From: DASSHA01 sp035693145
GTDB lineage: Bacteria; Chloroflexota; Limnocylindria; Limnocylindrales; CSP1-4
Direction: 5' to 3'
Length of the DNA stretch: 40,636 nt
Assembly: GCA_035693145.1 (NCBI GenBank)
Contig: DASSHA010000195.1
Coordinates: 1-40,636, forward strand
The notes beneath the pieces are model-generated. The model searched no databases. It saw nothing but the letters and a program-made list of their open reading frames with translations, and was not told where the DNA came from. The first letter of the stretch is position 1; every line of letters starts with the position of its first letter. This document shows positions 24,305-32,783 of this stretch, one piece after another. A program made the translations under genes and the position numbers.

Positions 24305-25142
24305 CAGCGCGGAAATCGGCGTGTTCGGCGGGTCGGGCTTCTACTCGCTGCTCGACGACGTCAGCGAGATCAAGGTCGACACTCCGTACGGCCCGCCATC
24401 CGACAGCCTGTTCCTCGCCGAGATCGCCGGCCGAAAGGTCGTCTTCCTGCCGCGCCATGGTCGGCGCCACACGATCCCGCCCCATCGGATCAACTACCGG
24501 GCGAACGTCTGGGCGTTCCGCTCGCTCGGCGTGAAAGCGGTCATCAGCCCGTGCGCGGCGGGCTCGCTGCAGGTCGACGTGAAGCCCGGCGACTTCGTCC
24601 TCTGCGACCAGTTCGTCGACCGGACGCGCGGCCGCGTCGACACGTTCTTCGACGGGCCGATCGTGACGCACGTGAGCGCGGCATCGATCTACGACCCCGA
24701 GCTGCGCCGCATCGCCGCGGAGGTCATCCGCGAGCACGGGATCCCGCTCCACGAGACCGGCACGATCGTCGTCATCAACGGCCCGCGGTTCTCGACCCGC
24801 TCCGAATCGAAGTGGTTCGGTGATGCGGGCTGGGAGGTCGTTTCGATGACGCAATACCCCGAGGCGTACCTCTGCCGGGAGCTCGGGATGGCCGTCGTCA
24901 ACATCTCGCTCATCACCGATTACGACGCCGGCGTCCAGACCGGCACGGACGCCGTCAACGCGACCGAGGTCCTCGAGGTGTTCGCCAAGAACGCGGAGCG
25001 GATTCGCTCTGTCGTCGTCGACATGGTCGGCCGGTTCCCGGAGGATCTCGAGGCGCTCGGTGCACGCGACGCGCTCGGGCCGACGCGCGGCGACAACGCG
25101 GTCTCGCCGCAGGATCTGCGGCTGTTCGAGGCCGGGCTCTAG
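24294..25142 (+). CDS. mtnP: S-methyl-5'-thioadenosine phosphorylase
   Basis: Splits methylthioadenosine with phosphate to adenine and methylthioribose-1-phosphate, the first step of methionine salvage. 282 residues. Motifs of the family 2 purine phosphorylases: IGVFGGSGFYSLLDD, PRHGRRHTIPPHRINYRANV, SPCAAGSLQ, PGDFVLCDQFVDRT, NGPRFSTRSES, MTQYPEAYLCRELGM and SLITDYDAG. The serine and histidine of the MTA-specific pocket are in place, favouring methylthioadenosine over inosine. ATG start with GGAGGGGC a few bases upstream, inside the previous gene. No other methionine-salvage gene is present. Confidence 0.93.
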   Translation: MARDSAEIGVFGGSGFYSLLDDVSEIKVDTPYGPPSDSLFLAEIAGRKVVFLPRHGRRHTIPPHRINYRANVWAFRSLGVKAVISPCAAGSLQVDVKPGDFVLCDQFVDRTRGRVDTFFDGPIVTHVSAASIYDPELRRIAAEVIREHGIPLHETGTIVVINGPRFSTRSESKWFGDAGWEVVSMTQYPEAYLCRELGMAVVNISLITDYDAGVQTGTDAVNATEVLEVFAKNAERIRSVVVDMVGRFPEDLEALGARDALGPTRGDNAVSPQDLRLFEAGL

Positions 25143-25178
25143 GCCGTCGGTCGGGCGCGCGGCTCGCTGGTTCGTTCG

Positions 25179-26021
25179 GTGCCCCTTTCCGGCGTTCGGC
25201 TGTCCGTTGCCCTCGACACGATCGGCGTGTCGCTCGGGTGGTGGCGCGAATCGGCCGTCCGGCTCGAGGCGGCGGGATACGACGGCATCCGCTGCTGGGA
25301 CCACTTCGTCCGGCGAGCCGGGCCGCCAAAGCCGGTCCTCGAGTGCTGGACGACGATCGCGACGGTCGCGGCCGTCACGCAGCGGGTGACGATCGGGCCG
25401 TTCGTCGCCAACGTCATGAACCGCCACCCGGCGCTGCTCGCCCGAATGGCGGCGACCCTCCAGGAGGCGTCCGGGGGCCGGCTCGTCCTCGGAATGGGGA
25501 TCGGCGGCTTTGCCGGCGAGCACGCCGCGTACGGGATGCCGTACCCGGCGATCCCGGAGCGGATTGCCCGGCTGGAGGAGGCGATCGGGGTCCTGCGAGC
25601 GCTGTGGACCGGCGAATTCGTGTCGCGTGACGCCCGCTTCTATCCGCTCCGTGACGCCGTCGCGCTCCCGGCACCGAACCCGCCGCCGCCGATCGTCGTC
25701 GGCGGCCAGTCCGCGACCGGCGCCCGGCTGGCTGCCGGTCTCGCCGACGGCTGGGCGTGCCGCCCCGACCAGCTCGAACGGCTGCTGCCCGTCTTCCTCG
25801 ATGCGCTCGCCGCGAAGGGGCGCAGCCGGAGCGAGGTGAGCGTCACCATCGGCTACGAGAACGGCCGGTCCGGTGAGGACGCGCTGACCGGCTCTGCCTG
25901 GATCGGGGCCCAGTCCGAGGAGGCGGCCCGCTGGCGGGAGCGCGGCGTCGACGAGGTCGTCCTGCTGGCTCGAACGTCGGTCGACGTGGACCGGCTCGTC
26001 GCGGCCGCCGAGCGACGGTAG
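25179..26021 (+). CDS. LLM-class F420-dependent oxidoreductase (second copy)
   Basis: 280-residue luciferase-like enzyme, likely F420-dependent given the F420 operon at 17.4-21.3 kb. It shows the strand LSVALDTIGVSLGWW, YDGIRCWDHFVRR, TIGPFVANVMNRHPALLARM, ASGGRLVLGMGIGGFAGEH, PPPIVVGGQSATGARLAAGLADG and the last helix RGVDEVVLLARTSVDVDRLV. Divergent from the copy at 17.4 kb, so a different substrate is probable. GTG start, 36 bases after the mtnP stop, in the same direction. Confidence 0.91.
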   Translation: MPLSGVRLSVALDTIGVSLGWWRESAVRLEAAGYDGIRCWDHFVRRAGPPKPVLECWTTIATVAAVTQRVTIGPFVANVMNRHPALLARMAATLQEASGGRLVLGMGIGGFAGEHAAYGMPYPAIPERIARLEEAIGVLRALWTGEFVSRDARFYPLRDAVALPAPNPPPPIVVGGQSATGARLAAGLADGWACRPDQLERLLPVFLDALAAKGRSRSEVSVTIGYENGRSGEDALTGSAWIGAQSEEAARWRERGVDEVVLLARTSVDVDRLVAAAERR

Positions 26022-26070
26022 GCTCGCCGTCGCGAACGCGCCCGTTGAGCGTTCGTGGAAGAATTCATCG

Positions 26071-26562
26071 GTGACACCCACGACGTCCGTGACGCCGACC
26101 CCGCCGCTGGCCGCCACCGTGCAGACCCATCCGTGCGCGCGGTGCGGCGCGCCAGTCCCGCTCGACGCGGGACTCTGCGAACGCTGCAACCCGCTCGGGC
26201 TCAAGGACGTCGCGTCCTCGCAGGCGCACGGCACGGTCCTCATCGCGATCGTCGTCGGCGTCGTCATCCTCGCGCTCGCCGGCCGGTTCGCGCTCGCCGG
26301 GATCGGTCCGTTCTCCGGCGACGTCTCGAACGTCGCCGCCGCAGGGAGCGGGCTGGCGGTCACCATAGAGGTCACCAACCACGGGTCGAGCGCCGGGCAG
26401 ACGACGTGCCGGCTGTTCGATCCGACGTCCGGCGGCATCGGCCCCGAATCCACGTACGCGCAGAGCCCGAGGATCGAGCCGGGGGCGACGGTCAGCTTCA
26501 CCGCATCGATGACGACGCTCGGGTCGAGCGTCCGTCCGGTCGGCGTCGACTGCGGATCGTGA
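26071..26562 (+). CDS. Zinc-ribbon membrane-anchored protein
   Basis: 163 residues, no named family. A short zinc ribbon (CARCGAPVPLDAGLCERC, about 22-39) is followed by one membrane helix (VLIAIVVGVVILALAGRFAL, about 56-75) and an extracytoplasmic beta-rich domain of about 85 residues (GLAVTIEVTNHGSSAGQTTC to the end) with two further cysteines (TTCRLF and VDCGS) that could form a disulfide. The outer domain resembles a FxLYD-like immunoglobulin fold. GTG start; its stop overlaps the next gene in GTGA (26559-26562). Function unknown; possibly a sensor or anchor. Confidence 0.8.
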   Translation: MTPTTSVTPTPPLAATVQTHPCARCGAPVPLDAGLCERCNPLGLKDVASSQAHGTVLIAIVVGVVILALAGRFALAGIGPFSGDVSNVAAAGSGLAVTIEVTNHGSSAGQTTCRLFDPTSGGIGPESTYAQSPRIEPGATVSFTASMTTLGSSVRPVGVDCGS

Positions 26563-27389
26563 GCGCGGAGGCCGCCCCGGCGACGCGACCGGGGACGGCC
26601 TGGCGGGCCGAGCTCGACTTCGCGGTCGCGACGGCGCGGGCCGCCGGTCGGCTGCTCATGGAGCACTATGAGCGGCTCGAGCGGATCGACCACAAGAGCG
26701 CCAAGGACGTCGTCACCGAGGCCGACCACCTGTCCGAGGCGCAGGTGATCGCGACCATCCGGCGGCGCTATCCGGCCGACGCGATCGTCGCCGAGGAGTC
26801 CGGGTCGCACGAGCGGATGGACCGGGAGGGCGCGGCGGCGAACGGCAGGACCTGGGTCCTCGATCCCCTCGACGGCACGGTCAACTACGCCAACGGGATT
26901 CCCTTCTTCTGCGTCTCGCTCGCGCTCGTTGCCGACGGCATCCCGGTCGTCGGCGTCGTCGTGGATCCGTCACGCGACGAGGTTTTCGCGGCGACCGCCG
27001 ACGGGCCCGCGACCCTCGATGGCGCGCCGATCGCGGCATCGGACAAGGCGCGGCTCGAGGACTTCGTCATCTCGATGGCCCTCGGCGGACGCCGGGTCGC
27101 GACGAGGATTCGGGCGATTCGCAAGCGGATCCGCGTCGCGCGCTCGATGGGCTCGGCGGCGCTCGCGCTCGCCTACGTCGCGAACGGACGGTTCGACGCC
27201 TTCATCCAGTCGGGCGGCCTGTCGGTCTGGGACGTCGCGGCCGCCGGCCTGATCGCCGAGCGCGCCGGTGCGCGCGTGAGCTCGATCGAGGGCGGCGCGT
27301 GGTTCGACATATCCGCGCCGACTCGGAAGATCGGCCTGCTCGCGGCTCCGGCCACGCACGACGCGGAGCTGCTCAAGCTGACGTCGTAG
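26559..27389 (+). CDS. Inositol monophosphatase-family phosphatase
   Basis: 276-residue Mg-dependent, Li-sensitive-type phosphatase (inositol-1-phosphatase, FBPase or histidinol-phosphatase branch). Metal-site motifs: DVVTEADHLSEAQVI, AEESGSHE, WVLDPLDGTVNYANGIPFF, and the C-terminal QSGGLSVWDVAAAGLIAERAGA. The second motif Gly-Thr pair and third-motif WDxAAG are intact, so it should be active. GTG start inside a GTGA overlap with the zinc-ribbon gene. Exact substrate is undecided; SuhB-like inositol phosphatase is the closest match. Last gene of the rightward run before the lower-GC cassette. Confidence 0.92.
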   Translation: MSAEAAPATRPGTAWRAELDFAVATARAAGRLLMEHYERLERIDHKSAKDVVTEADHLSEAQVIATIRRRYPADAIVAEESGSHERMDREGAAANGRTWVLDPLDGTVNYANGIPFFCVSLALVADGIPVVGVVVDPSRDEVFAATADGPATLDGAPIAASDKARLEDFVISMALGGRRVATRIRAIRKRIRVARSMGSAALALAYVANGRFDAFIQSGGLSVWDVAAAGLIAERAGARVSSIEGGAWFDISAPTRKIGLLAAPATHDAELLKLTS

Positions 27390-27587
27390 TCAACCAAGGT
27401 CCACCGCCTCAGCGTGCGACTTGTGGCGCTACGCGGGCTCATCCGTCGAGGCCCTTAGTTCGCAGGCTCCTACCCCTTGACCTCGGCGCTTAGCATTCGA
27501 CGTGTTCCGTTCGCTTCCCCTTCATGCGAAGGAGGTGCAGGCAACCGATGAAGTACTTGCCTCATTTCACCGCAGGAGGTCGGCACC

Positions 27588-27950
27588 ATGCGTCGCGCCT
27601 TTGCCTCGCTGGTTTTGGCAATCGGCATGGTCGTGGGTGGTCTGCAGCCAGTCGTCGCCGTTAACAAACCCTCTTTGTCGCCACTGACGCAGTCGCATCC
27701 TCACGGCGTTTCGTCGTCGTGGACCGGATCGTGGTCGGGCGGCCCGAGTCTCTACAACTACAACATGTCGTTCGGACACGGCGCCCACGCTACGGGTTCG
27801 ACCTCGGTGACCACTAGGGGCTTCAGCCATTCGTTCTCGCCTTGCACAACCCAGCAGTTCAGCCAATCGCTGAGCATTACGGACTCTGACGGGGACCATA
27901 AGACATCCAACACGACGACCGCGACGGAAGGTGGCGGCACTCCCTGCTGA
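27588..27950 (+). CDS. Small secreted peptide precursor, lactococcin 972-like locus
   Basis: 120 residues. A signal peptide (MRRAFASLVLAIGMVVGG, cleavage likely after VVA at about 29) precedes a Ser/Thr/Gly/His-rich mature part of about 90 residues with a SSSWTGSWSGG motif, an aromatic patch LYNYNMSFGHGAHATGST and only two cysteines (SPCTTQQ and the C-terminal TPC). No confident family. The W-x-G, aromatic, H-x-A-T order recalls lactococcin 972, and the two genes behind it match that group's permease and ABC ATPase. AGGAGGT lies 7 bases before ATG. GC is lower than in the flanks: 55% by hand count in 27841-27900. Alternatives: a surface peptide or pheromone. Confidence 0.72.
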   Translation: MRRAFASLVLAIGMVVGGLQPVVAVNKPSLSPLTQSHPHGVSSSWTGSWSGGPSLYNYNMSFGHGAHATGSTSVTTRGFSHSFSPCTTQQFSQSLSITDSDGDHKTSNTTTATEGGGTPC

Positions 27951-27968
27951 GTCGGAGCGGCGGCAGCC

Positions 27969-30695
27969 ATGCGCGGCTACGTACGAGGCGCTCGTCGTCT
28001 CGGCCGTGACCGCTACGCCGTTATGGCGCTGGCGGTGCTCGCGATCCTCGCCGCGCTGGCCGCTGAGACTTCCACGACGGCGCGCGTAACGCTGGCGTCG
28101 GACATCGATGCGAACTGGCGGGGCGCATACGACATTCTCGTCCGGCCGAAGGGCGCCCGTCTGCCTTTGGAGTCGACCGACGGGCTTGTCGAACCCAACT
28201 TCCTCAGCTTCGCCGGGACAGGGGGCCTAAGCGCGGACGACGTGGCGGCAATCGGGCACCTGCCCGGCGTCGACATTGCCGCACCCGTATCGGTCGTCGG
28301 GTACTTGTCTTATGCGCCGTCAACCCCCCTGCTGTGCCTCCCTGAACTCCCAGAACAGCCGTCACTCTTCGGGCTGAGCTACAGCGTCACTGTGGATGAC
28401 GGCGTCCGCTCGCTGATTCTCCAGCATCGAAGTGGGCGTCTGTTTGTCGGCCCGGATGACGCCACGCTGACCCACTTTCGCAACTGGTATTCGAGCCTCG
28501 GCGACGTGTCGGCCGGGGCGTCATCATCGGGACGCGTCGAAGGCGATATGTTTCTCGGATACCTTCCTCCAATTTCGAGCCCTCTCATCGCGGTCGATCC
28601 TTCGGCCGAGGCAGCGCTTCTCGGCGCCAATGGTTCTTTTCTGCAGCCATTGGCAGGTCTCGCGGATCGCGATCAACTGACTACCGCAACCTTCGATATC
28701 CGGTTGATTCCCAAGGAGCTCGCGATTGCGACTGGAGACCTCGCGGGATCGGTCGTCGAACGGCCCGTGGTTCCGATCGTCGTCAGCCGTGACATTTACG
28801 CCAGGCTCAAGCTGCACCTCGACGTGTCACGTATCGGCAGTCCCCTCGCGTCCTACCCAGATCTGACGGAGGCCACCCTCTCGGAGAAGCGCATTCGGGT
28901 CGAGGCGGCCGTCGGGCAGGGCGTAACGCCGGTCGGTGGGGTTGACCTCGACCTAGCAGGTCAGATCCGCCCGTACCTACCCCCACCGGCCGTACTCGTC
29001 TGGCCTGGCAAGAGTCCCGGCCCAGGCGAGTGCCTCAACCAAACCGAGGTGCGCACTCCGCGGCTCGACTCGCTACTGCTGGCCGGGCGGCCGACGTACA
29101 CCGCTGGCTCATCGGGCGGCGACAATCCATCGTTCGTGGTCACGCCACTCGGGTACGTGCCTGCCGTAGGTACTTGGGCTTCTCCGCAGTCTGCCCGGGA
29201 TGCCTCCGAGTCCCAGGAGATGGCCTACCGCCCCGCGGCGGTGCACCCTCTGGCCGTCGCCCAATCGTTCACCTCCACCGATCCGAGCGACCAGCCATTT
29301 CGATTGGCGCCCGTCGGACTGTTCGACCCGCTCGCCGTGGACCTCGGTTTCAACCCCCTGAGTTACGTCCCGCTTGGAGCCTACGTGCCGCCGGTCACCG
29401 TCGTGGAACGAGACGACGCCGTCCCATCGGCGACTGGCATGAACTTGCGTCCGGGGCTGAACCCGGCTGGTTTCATCACCGTGCCGCCGCTGGCCGTAAC
29501 CGATCTGAGCGCGGCTCGGCTCCTCCGAGGCGTCCGGCCGGTCGATGCAGTGCGCGTCCGTGTCGCCAGCGTAGATCGGTACGATGCGGCAGGGCAACAG
29601 GAAGTTTCTCGAGTCGCGGCCGCGATCGTCGAACTGGGTTACGACGTCGACGTCGTCGCCGGGGCATCACCCGAGCGAGTGACGATCCGCCTTCCGAGGT
29701 ATCACACCGAGCTGGCCTCGGCACCCGACCTCGCTGCCGTCTCCGAGCATTGGACCACCTTGGGAGCGGCAACAAGGGTGTCGACAGTGTTCGGCACCCT
29801 CAACAGCGCCTTGGGCGCGCTGTCGATTGTCACCGGAGTCGGATTCGCCGTTGCGCTCGAGGTCGGCCGGGCCGCGCGGCGCAGACGCGACTTTGTCATT
29901 CTCGAAACCGCGGGATGGTCGACGCCGGGCATAACCGGCTGGTATCTGCGCGAATCGGTCGTCGCTGCCACCCTCGTGGCGCTTATCGGTATCGGATTAT
30001 GGTCGGTCGGCCCCCGAAGCGCCCCAGGTCTCGGCCTCGTCTTCGCATTAGCTCTCTCCCAGCCTGTGCTGGCGGTACTCGCGCTGCTCGTTCTGGCCCG
30101 AAGAGCGCGGCTAGCAACTCCGGCGTCCGCGCAGGTATCGATTCGAACCGTAAGACGACTCCCCGGGTCCGGCAGTGGTCCGGTTGGCTACGGGCTCCGG
30201 GCCGTCGTCTCTCGCCCGATTCCTGGCCTGCTCATGATCCTAAGTTGCGCGATAGGGCTCGCGAGCTTTGTCGTGGCGTCGATGGGAGCAGTCGCGGCCG
30301 CGGCGTCGGCCGGCCCGACATTGCTGGGCGTGGCCGAATCCACACGTCTCGCGCCTTATCAGTTGCTCCAACTCACAACGATCGCGGTAGCGAACACGGT
30401 TCTTTTCCTTTCCCTTTGGCTCGGCGAGTGGAGGAGCCGTTCGTCGGAAGTCCGGGTCCTCATGGCGTCCGGCTGGTCAGACGGACAGATCCGGCTCGCG
30501 GTCCTCTCGGGCGCTGTGCTCCTCTCGGCGTTCGTGGCTCCCGTCGCGGCTGGCCTCGCCAACGAGCTGCTCCAGTGGATCGGCTGGCATGCCCCACCGC
30601 TGGCCATATTCATAATCGTCGTCGGATTGCTTGCGATGCTGCTGGCGGCCGCCTCGATGCTCGTCCGACCCACTGCGGAAGCGCACGAAAGGTGA
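27969..30695 (+). CDS. FtsX/MacB-like ABC permease of the peptide locus, 908 residues
   Basis: Membrane component of an ABC system. One helix at about 17-36 is followed by a very long outer domain (about 40-610), then about seven helices in the C-terminal third (for example ALSIVTGVGFAVALEVG, VVAATLVALIGIGLWSVG, LAIFIIVVGLLAMLLAAASM). Cytoplasmic loops hold FVILETAGWSTPGI and EVRVLMASGWSDGQI, the two related coupling motifs of FtsX-type domains. This plan (one plus seven helices) is that of MacB-like mechanotransmission proteins and of the bacteriocin-associated 7TM protein of lactococcin 972 loci, though those are usually nearer 650-800 residues. Starts 18 bases after the peptide gene and overlaps the ATPase by GTGA. 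Role may be export or immunity. Confidence 0.85.
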   Translation: MRGYVRGARRLGRDRYAVMALAVLAILAALAAETSTTARVTLASDIDANWRGAYDILVRPKGARLPLESTDGLVEPNFLSFAGTGGLSADDVAAIGHLPGVDIAAPVSVVGYLSYAPSTPLLCLPELPEQPSLFGLSYSVTVDDGVRSLILQHRSGRLFVGPDDATLTHFRNWYSSLGDVSAGASSSGRVEGDMFLGYLPPISSPLIAVDPSAEAALLGANGSFLQPLAGLADRDQLTTATFDIRLIPKELAIATGDLAGSVVERPVVPIVVSRDIYARLKLHLDVSRIGSPLASYPDLTEATLSEKRIRVEAAVGQGVTPVGGVDLDLAGQIRPYLPPPAVLVWPGKSPGPGECLNQTEVRTPRLDSLLLAGRPTYTAGSSGGDNPSFVVTPLGYVPAVGTWASPQSARDASESQEMAYRPAAVHPLAVAQSFTSTDPSDQPFRLAPVGLFDPLAVDLGFNPLSYVPLGAYVPPVTVVERDDAVPSATGMNLRPGLNPAGFITVPPLAVTDLSAARLLRGVRPVDAVRVRVASVDRYDAAGQQEVSRVAAAIVELGYDVDVVAGASPERVTIRLPRYHTELASAPDLAAVSEHWTTLGAATRVSTVFGTLNSALGALSIVTGVGFAVALEVGRAARRRRDFVILETAGWSTPGITGWYLRESVVAATLVALIGIGLWSVGPRSAPGLGLVFALALSQPVLAVLALLVLARRARLATPASAQVSIRTVRRLPGSGSGPVGYGLRAVVSRPIPGLLMILSCAIGLASFVVASMGAVAAAASAGPTLLGVAESTRLAPYQLLQLTTIAVANTVLFLSLWLGEWRSRSSEVRVLMASGWSDGQIRLAVLSGAVLLSAFVAPVAAGLANELLQWIGWHAPPLAIFIIVVGLLAMLLAAASMLVRPTAEAHER

Positions 30696-31324
30696 CCGCT
30701 CGAACTGCTCTGTCGCTCGTCGACGTGGGGCTTCGTTATGCGGCGGACGGGGAATGGGTAGTCCGCGGCTTGACCATCGGAGTTGAACCCGGTCGGATGG
30801 TTTGCCTCGCCGGACGATCGGGCAGCGGCAAAACGAGCGCCCTCAACGTCGCTGCCTGGCTGCTCCAACCGACAACTGGATGCGTGCTGTGGGGCGAGGT
30901 CGAGCCGGCGAGCCTGCGTGGGCGCGATCTTGCCGCTGCACGCCGGGCCAACGTCGGCTATGTCTTTCAGGGAGACGGCCTGATCCACTCGCTGACCGCT
31001 CGTGAGAACGTCGAGATCGCGAACCGGTCCGATCGCATCGCGGTCGACGACGCCCTCACACGCGTCGGTCTGACTACCAGGGCATCGCATTACCCATCGC
31101 AGCTCTCTGGCGGTGAGCAGCAGCGCGTCGGGATAGCGCGTGCGTTGGCGAGTGGTGCCCGAGTGCTCGTCGTTGATGAGCCGACGGCCAACCTCGACCG
31201 GCGTCGCGCAGACGAAATCATCGCGATCCTCACGCAGGTCGTCGCCGACGGACAGTCAGTGCTCGTCGCATCGCATGACCCCCACCTCGTCGATGCCGCG
31301 ACCGAAGTAGTGGAGCTCTCGTGA
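30692..31324 (+). CDS. ABC transporter ATP-binding protein of the peptide locus
   Basis: 210-residue ATPase of the MacB/LolD type. Walker A GRSGSGKTSALNVAA (the last Ser/Thr position is Thr), Q-loop VGYVFQGDGLIHSLT, signature LSGGEQQRVGIARAL, Walker B VLVVDEPTANLD, switch histidine LVASHDPHLVD. The 210-residue length and EPTANLD ending match the ATPase group found in lactococcin 972 export loci. GTG start in a GTGA overlap with the permease (30692-30695). The gene ends 27 bases before the convergent exonuclease gene. Lower GC than its right-hand neighbours. Confidence 0.93.
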   Translation: MTARTALSLVDVGLRYAADGEWVVRGLTIGVEPGRMVCLAGRSGSGKTSALNVAAWLLQPTTGCVLWGEVEPASLRGRDLAAARRANVGYVFQGDGLIHSLTARENVEIANRSDRIAVDDALTRVGLTTRASHYPSQLSGGEQQRVGIARALASGARVLVVDEPTANLDRRRADEIIAILTQVVADGQSVLVASHDPHLVDAATEVVELS

Positions 31325-31351
31325 CCATGGGACGGGACACTCGTTGAGGCG

Positions 31352-32236
31352 TTAGTGCCGCCAGCGGTGCGGGCGGTCTCGGAGGCGGTCGAGACCCCAT
31401 TCGTCGCAGAACGCGTGCCACGCCGCCTGCGGTGCACCGAGCCACTCCAGCTCCGCGGCTGAGCCCTGCGGGAGCGGCGCGTCGAGGCGGAGCCGGGCGA
31501 GCTCGCGGTACAGCACCACGTCGGAGACGTGGTCCTCGAGGGACGCCGCCAGGAACGGCGCGTTGCGGAGCCCTGGCACCCGCCACTCGCTCGTATGGCG
31601 TGGGATCGCCTCGAGCGATTCGTACACGCCGAGGACGGCGGCAGCCGACTTCGCGCCCCAGCCCGGGATGCCGGGATAGCCGTCGGCCGCGTCGCCGACG
31701 AGCGCGAGGTAGTCGGGGATGGAGACCGGCCGGACGCCCCATTTCGCGAGGACGCCGTCCTCGTTGTAGGTGATCTGGCGCCGGCGGTCGCGCAGGACGA
31801 TCCGATCGCCGCGGACGAGCTGAGCCATGTCCTTGTCGGGCGTGCAGACGAGGATGCGGTCGACCGCCGGATCGTCGCCCCAGCGGGCGCAGGCGGTCCC
31901 GAGCGCGTCGTCGGCCTCCCACTCGACCATCGGCCAGCAGACGAGGCCGAGCGCCTCGATCGCCTGCTCGGCGATCGGGAACTGGGCGAGCAGCTCGGAC
32001 GGCATCCCCGCCGACGACTTGTAGCCGGGAAAGCGCTCGTTCCGCCACGACTCGATGACGTGGTCGGTCGCGCAGCCGACGTGCGTCGCGCCCTCGTCCC
32101 GCAGGAGCGTGAGCAGCTGCCACGCGAGGCCGGCGACGCCGGAGAGGACGATTCCGTCGCGCCCGCGGACCGGTGGGCGCGGCGCGTAGTGGGCGCGAAA
32201 CAGCTCGTACGTGGCGTCGACGAGGTGAAGCTCCAC
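31352..32236 (-). CDS. Stand-alone 5'-3' exonuclease (PolA N-domain/FEN family)
   Basis: 294-residue structure-specific nuclease of the flap endonuclease family, comparable to the N-terminal domain of DNA polymerase I. Metal-binding acidic motifs: HLVDATYELFRAHY, EWEADDALGTACARWG, VCTPDKDMAQLVRGD, and the helix-hairpin-helix DNA clamp GDAADGYPGIPGWGAKSAA. Arch region FPGYKSSAGMPSELLAQFP. Removes RNA primers or flaps in replication and repair. GTG start 7 bases after the stop of the SRPBCC gene, so in one operon with it and nicotinamidase. A polymerase domain is absent; PolA itself may lack or retain its own nuclease elsewhere. Confidence 0.93.
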   Translation of the reverse strand: MELHLVDATYELFRAHYAPRPPVRGRDGIVLSGVAGLAWQLLTLLRDEGATHVGCATDHVIESWRNERFPGYKSSAGMPSELLAQFPIAEQAIEALGLVCWPMVEWEADDALGTACARWGDDPAVDRILVCTPDKDMAQLVRGDRIVLRDRRRQITYNEDGVLAKWGVRPVSIPDYLALVGDAADGYPGIPGWGAKSAAAVLGVYESLEAIPRHTSEWRVPGLRNAPFLAASLEDHVSDVVLYRELARLRLDAPLPQGSAAELEWLGAPQAAWHAFCDEWGLDRLRDRPHRWRH

Positions 32237-32243
32237 GTGGCGC

Positions 32244-32783
32244 TCAGCCCGGACCGGGCGATTCGAGGAGTCGCCGCAGGCGATGGAGGTCGGCCTGGAA
32301 GACCGCGCGCAGGATCGGTCGTTGCAGCACCGCGGCGAGGTGGGGGAGGACCGGCGGCACGAGCCGTTCGCGCCAACGGACGATCGTGGAGCGTCCGTCT
32401 GCGCCGGGCTCCAGCGTCATGACGCCTTCGCCGCCGAACGCGCCGTCGTGGCGGATCGCGAACCGGGTCGGGGCGTCGAACTCCGTGATCGTCACCGGAT
32501 CGCGGACGGGGATGCCGAGGATCCGCACCGTCCCCTCCGCGCGGCTGCCGGCGCCGACGGGGCCGTCGTCGAGCAGGCGGACCGACTTGAGGTCGGTCAT
32601 CCAGCGCGGCTGGCCCTCGACGTCGGCGAGCGTTCGCCAGACGCGCTCGATCGGCGCATCGACCACGGCGAACGTCTCGATCGGCGCGAGCGCCGCCGTC
32701 GCCCGGCGCCGGCCGAGCAGGCGATCGGCGACGACCGCGGCGATGACGCCCAACGCGCCGAGCGACAGGAGCCGGCGGATCAC
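32244..32783 (-). CDS. SRPBCC-family protein with N-terminal membrane helix
   Basis: 179 residues. An N-terminal helix (RLLSLGALGVIAAVVADRLL) suggests membrane anchoring. The rest is a START/SRPBCC lipid-pocket domain: ETFAVVDAPIERVWRTLADV, QPRWMTDLKSVRLLDDG, PVRDPVTITEFDAPTRFAIR, and a C-terminal helix QADLHRLRRLLES. It probably binds a hydrophobic ligand; which one is unknown. GTG at 32783 is chosen because it overlaps the nicotinamidase stop as GTGA; an upstream in-frame ATG at 32819 would add 12 residues. A second SRPBCC protein lies at 34.4 kb but is only distantly alike. Confidence 0.86.
   Translation of the reverse strand: MIRRLLSLGALGVIAAVVADRLLGRRRATAALAPIETFAVVDAPIERVWRTLADVEGQPRWMTDLKSVRLLDDGPVGAGSRAEGTVRILGIPVRDPVTITEFDAPTRFAIRHDGAFGGEGVMTLEPGADGRSTIVRWRERLVPPVLPHLAAVLQRPILRAVFQADLHRLRRLLESPGPG

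Noticed and set aside
27477..27502. TTGACC as a -35 box for the peptide cassette
   Set aside because: No acceptable -10 hexamer at 16-18 bases; left out as a feature.
29030..31324. 764-residue continuous frame covering part of the permease and the ATPase
   Set aside because: Its first 550 residues are Arg-rich noise in the wrong frame of the permease; the real ATPase begins with GTG at 30692.
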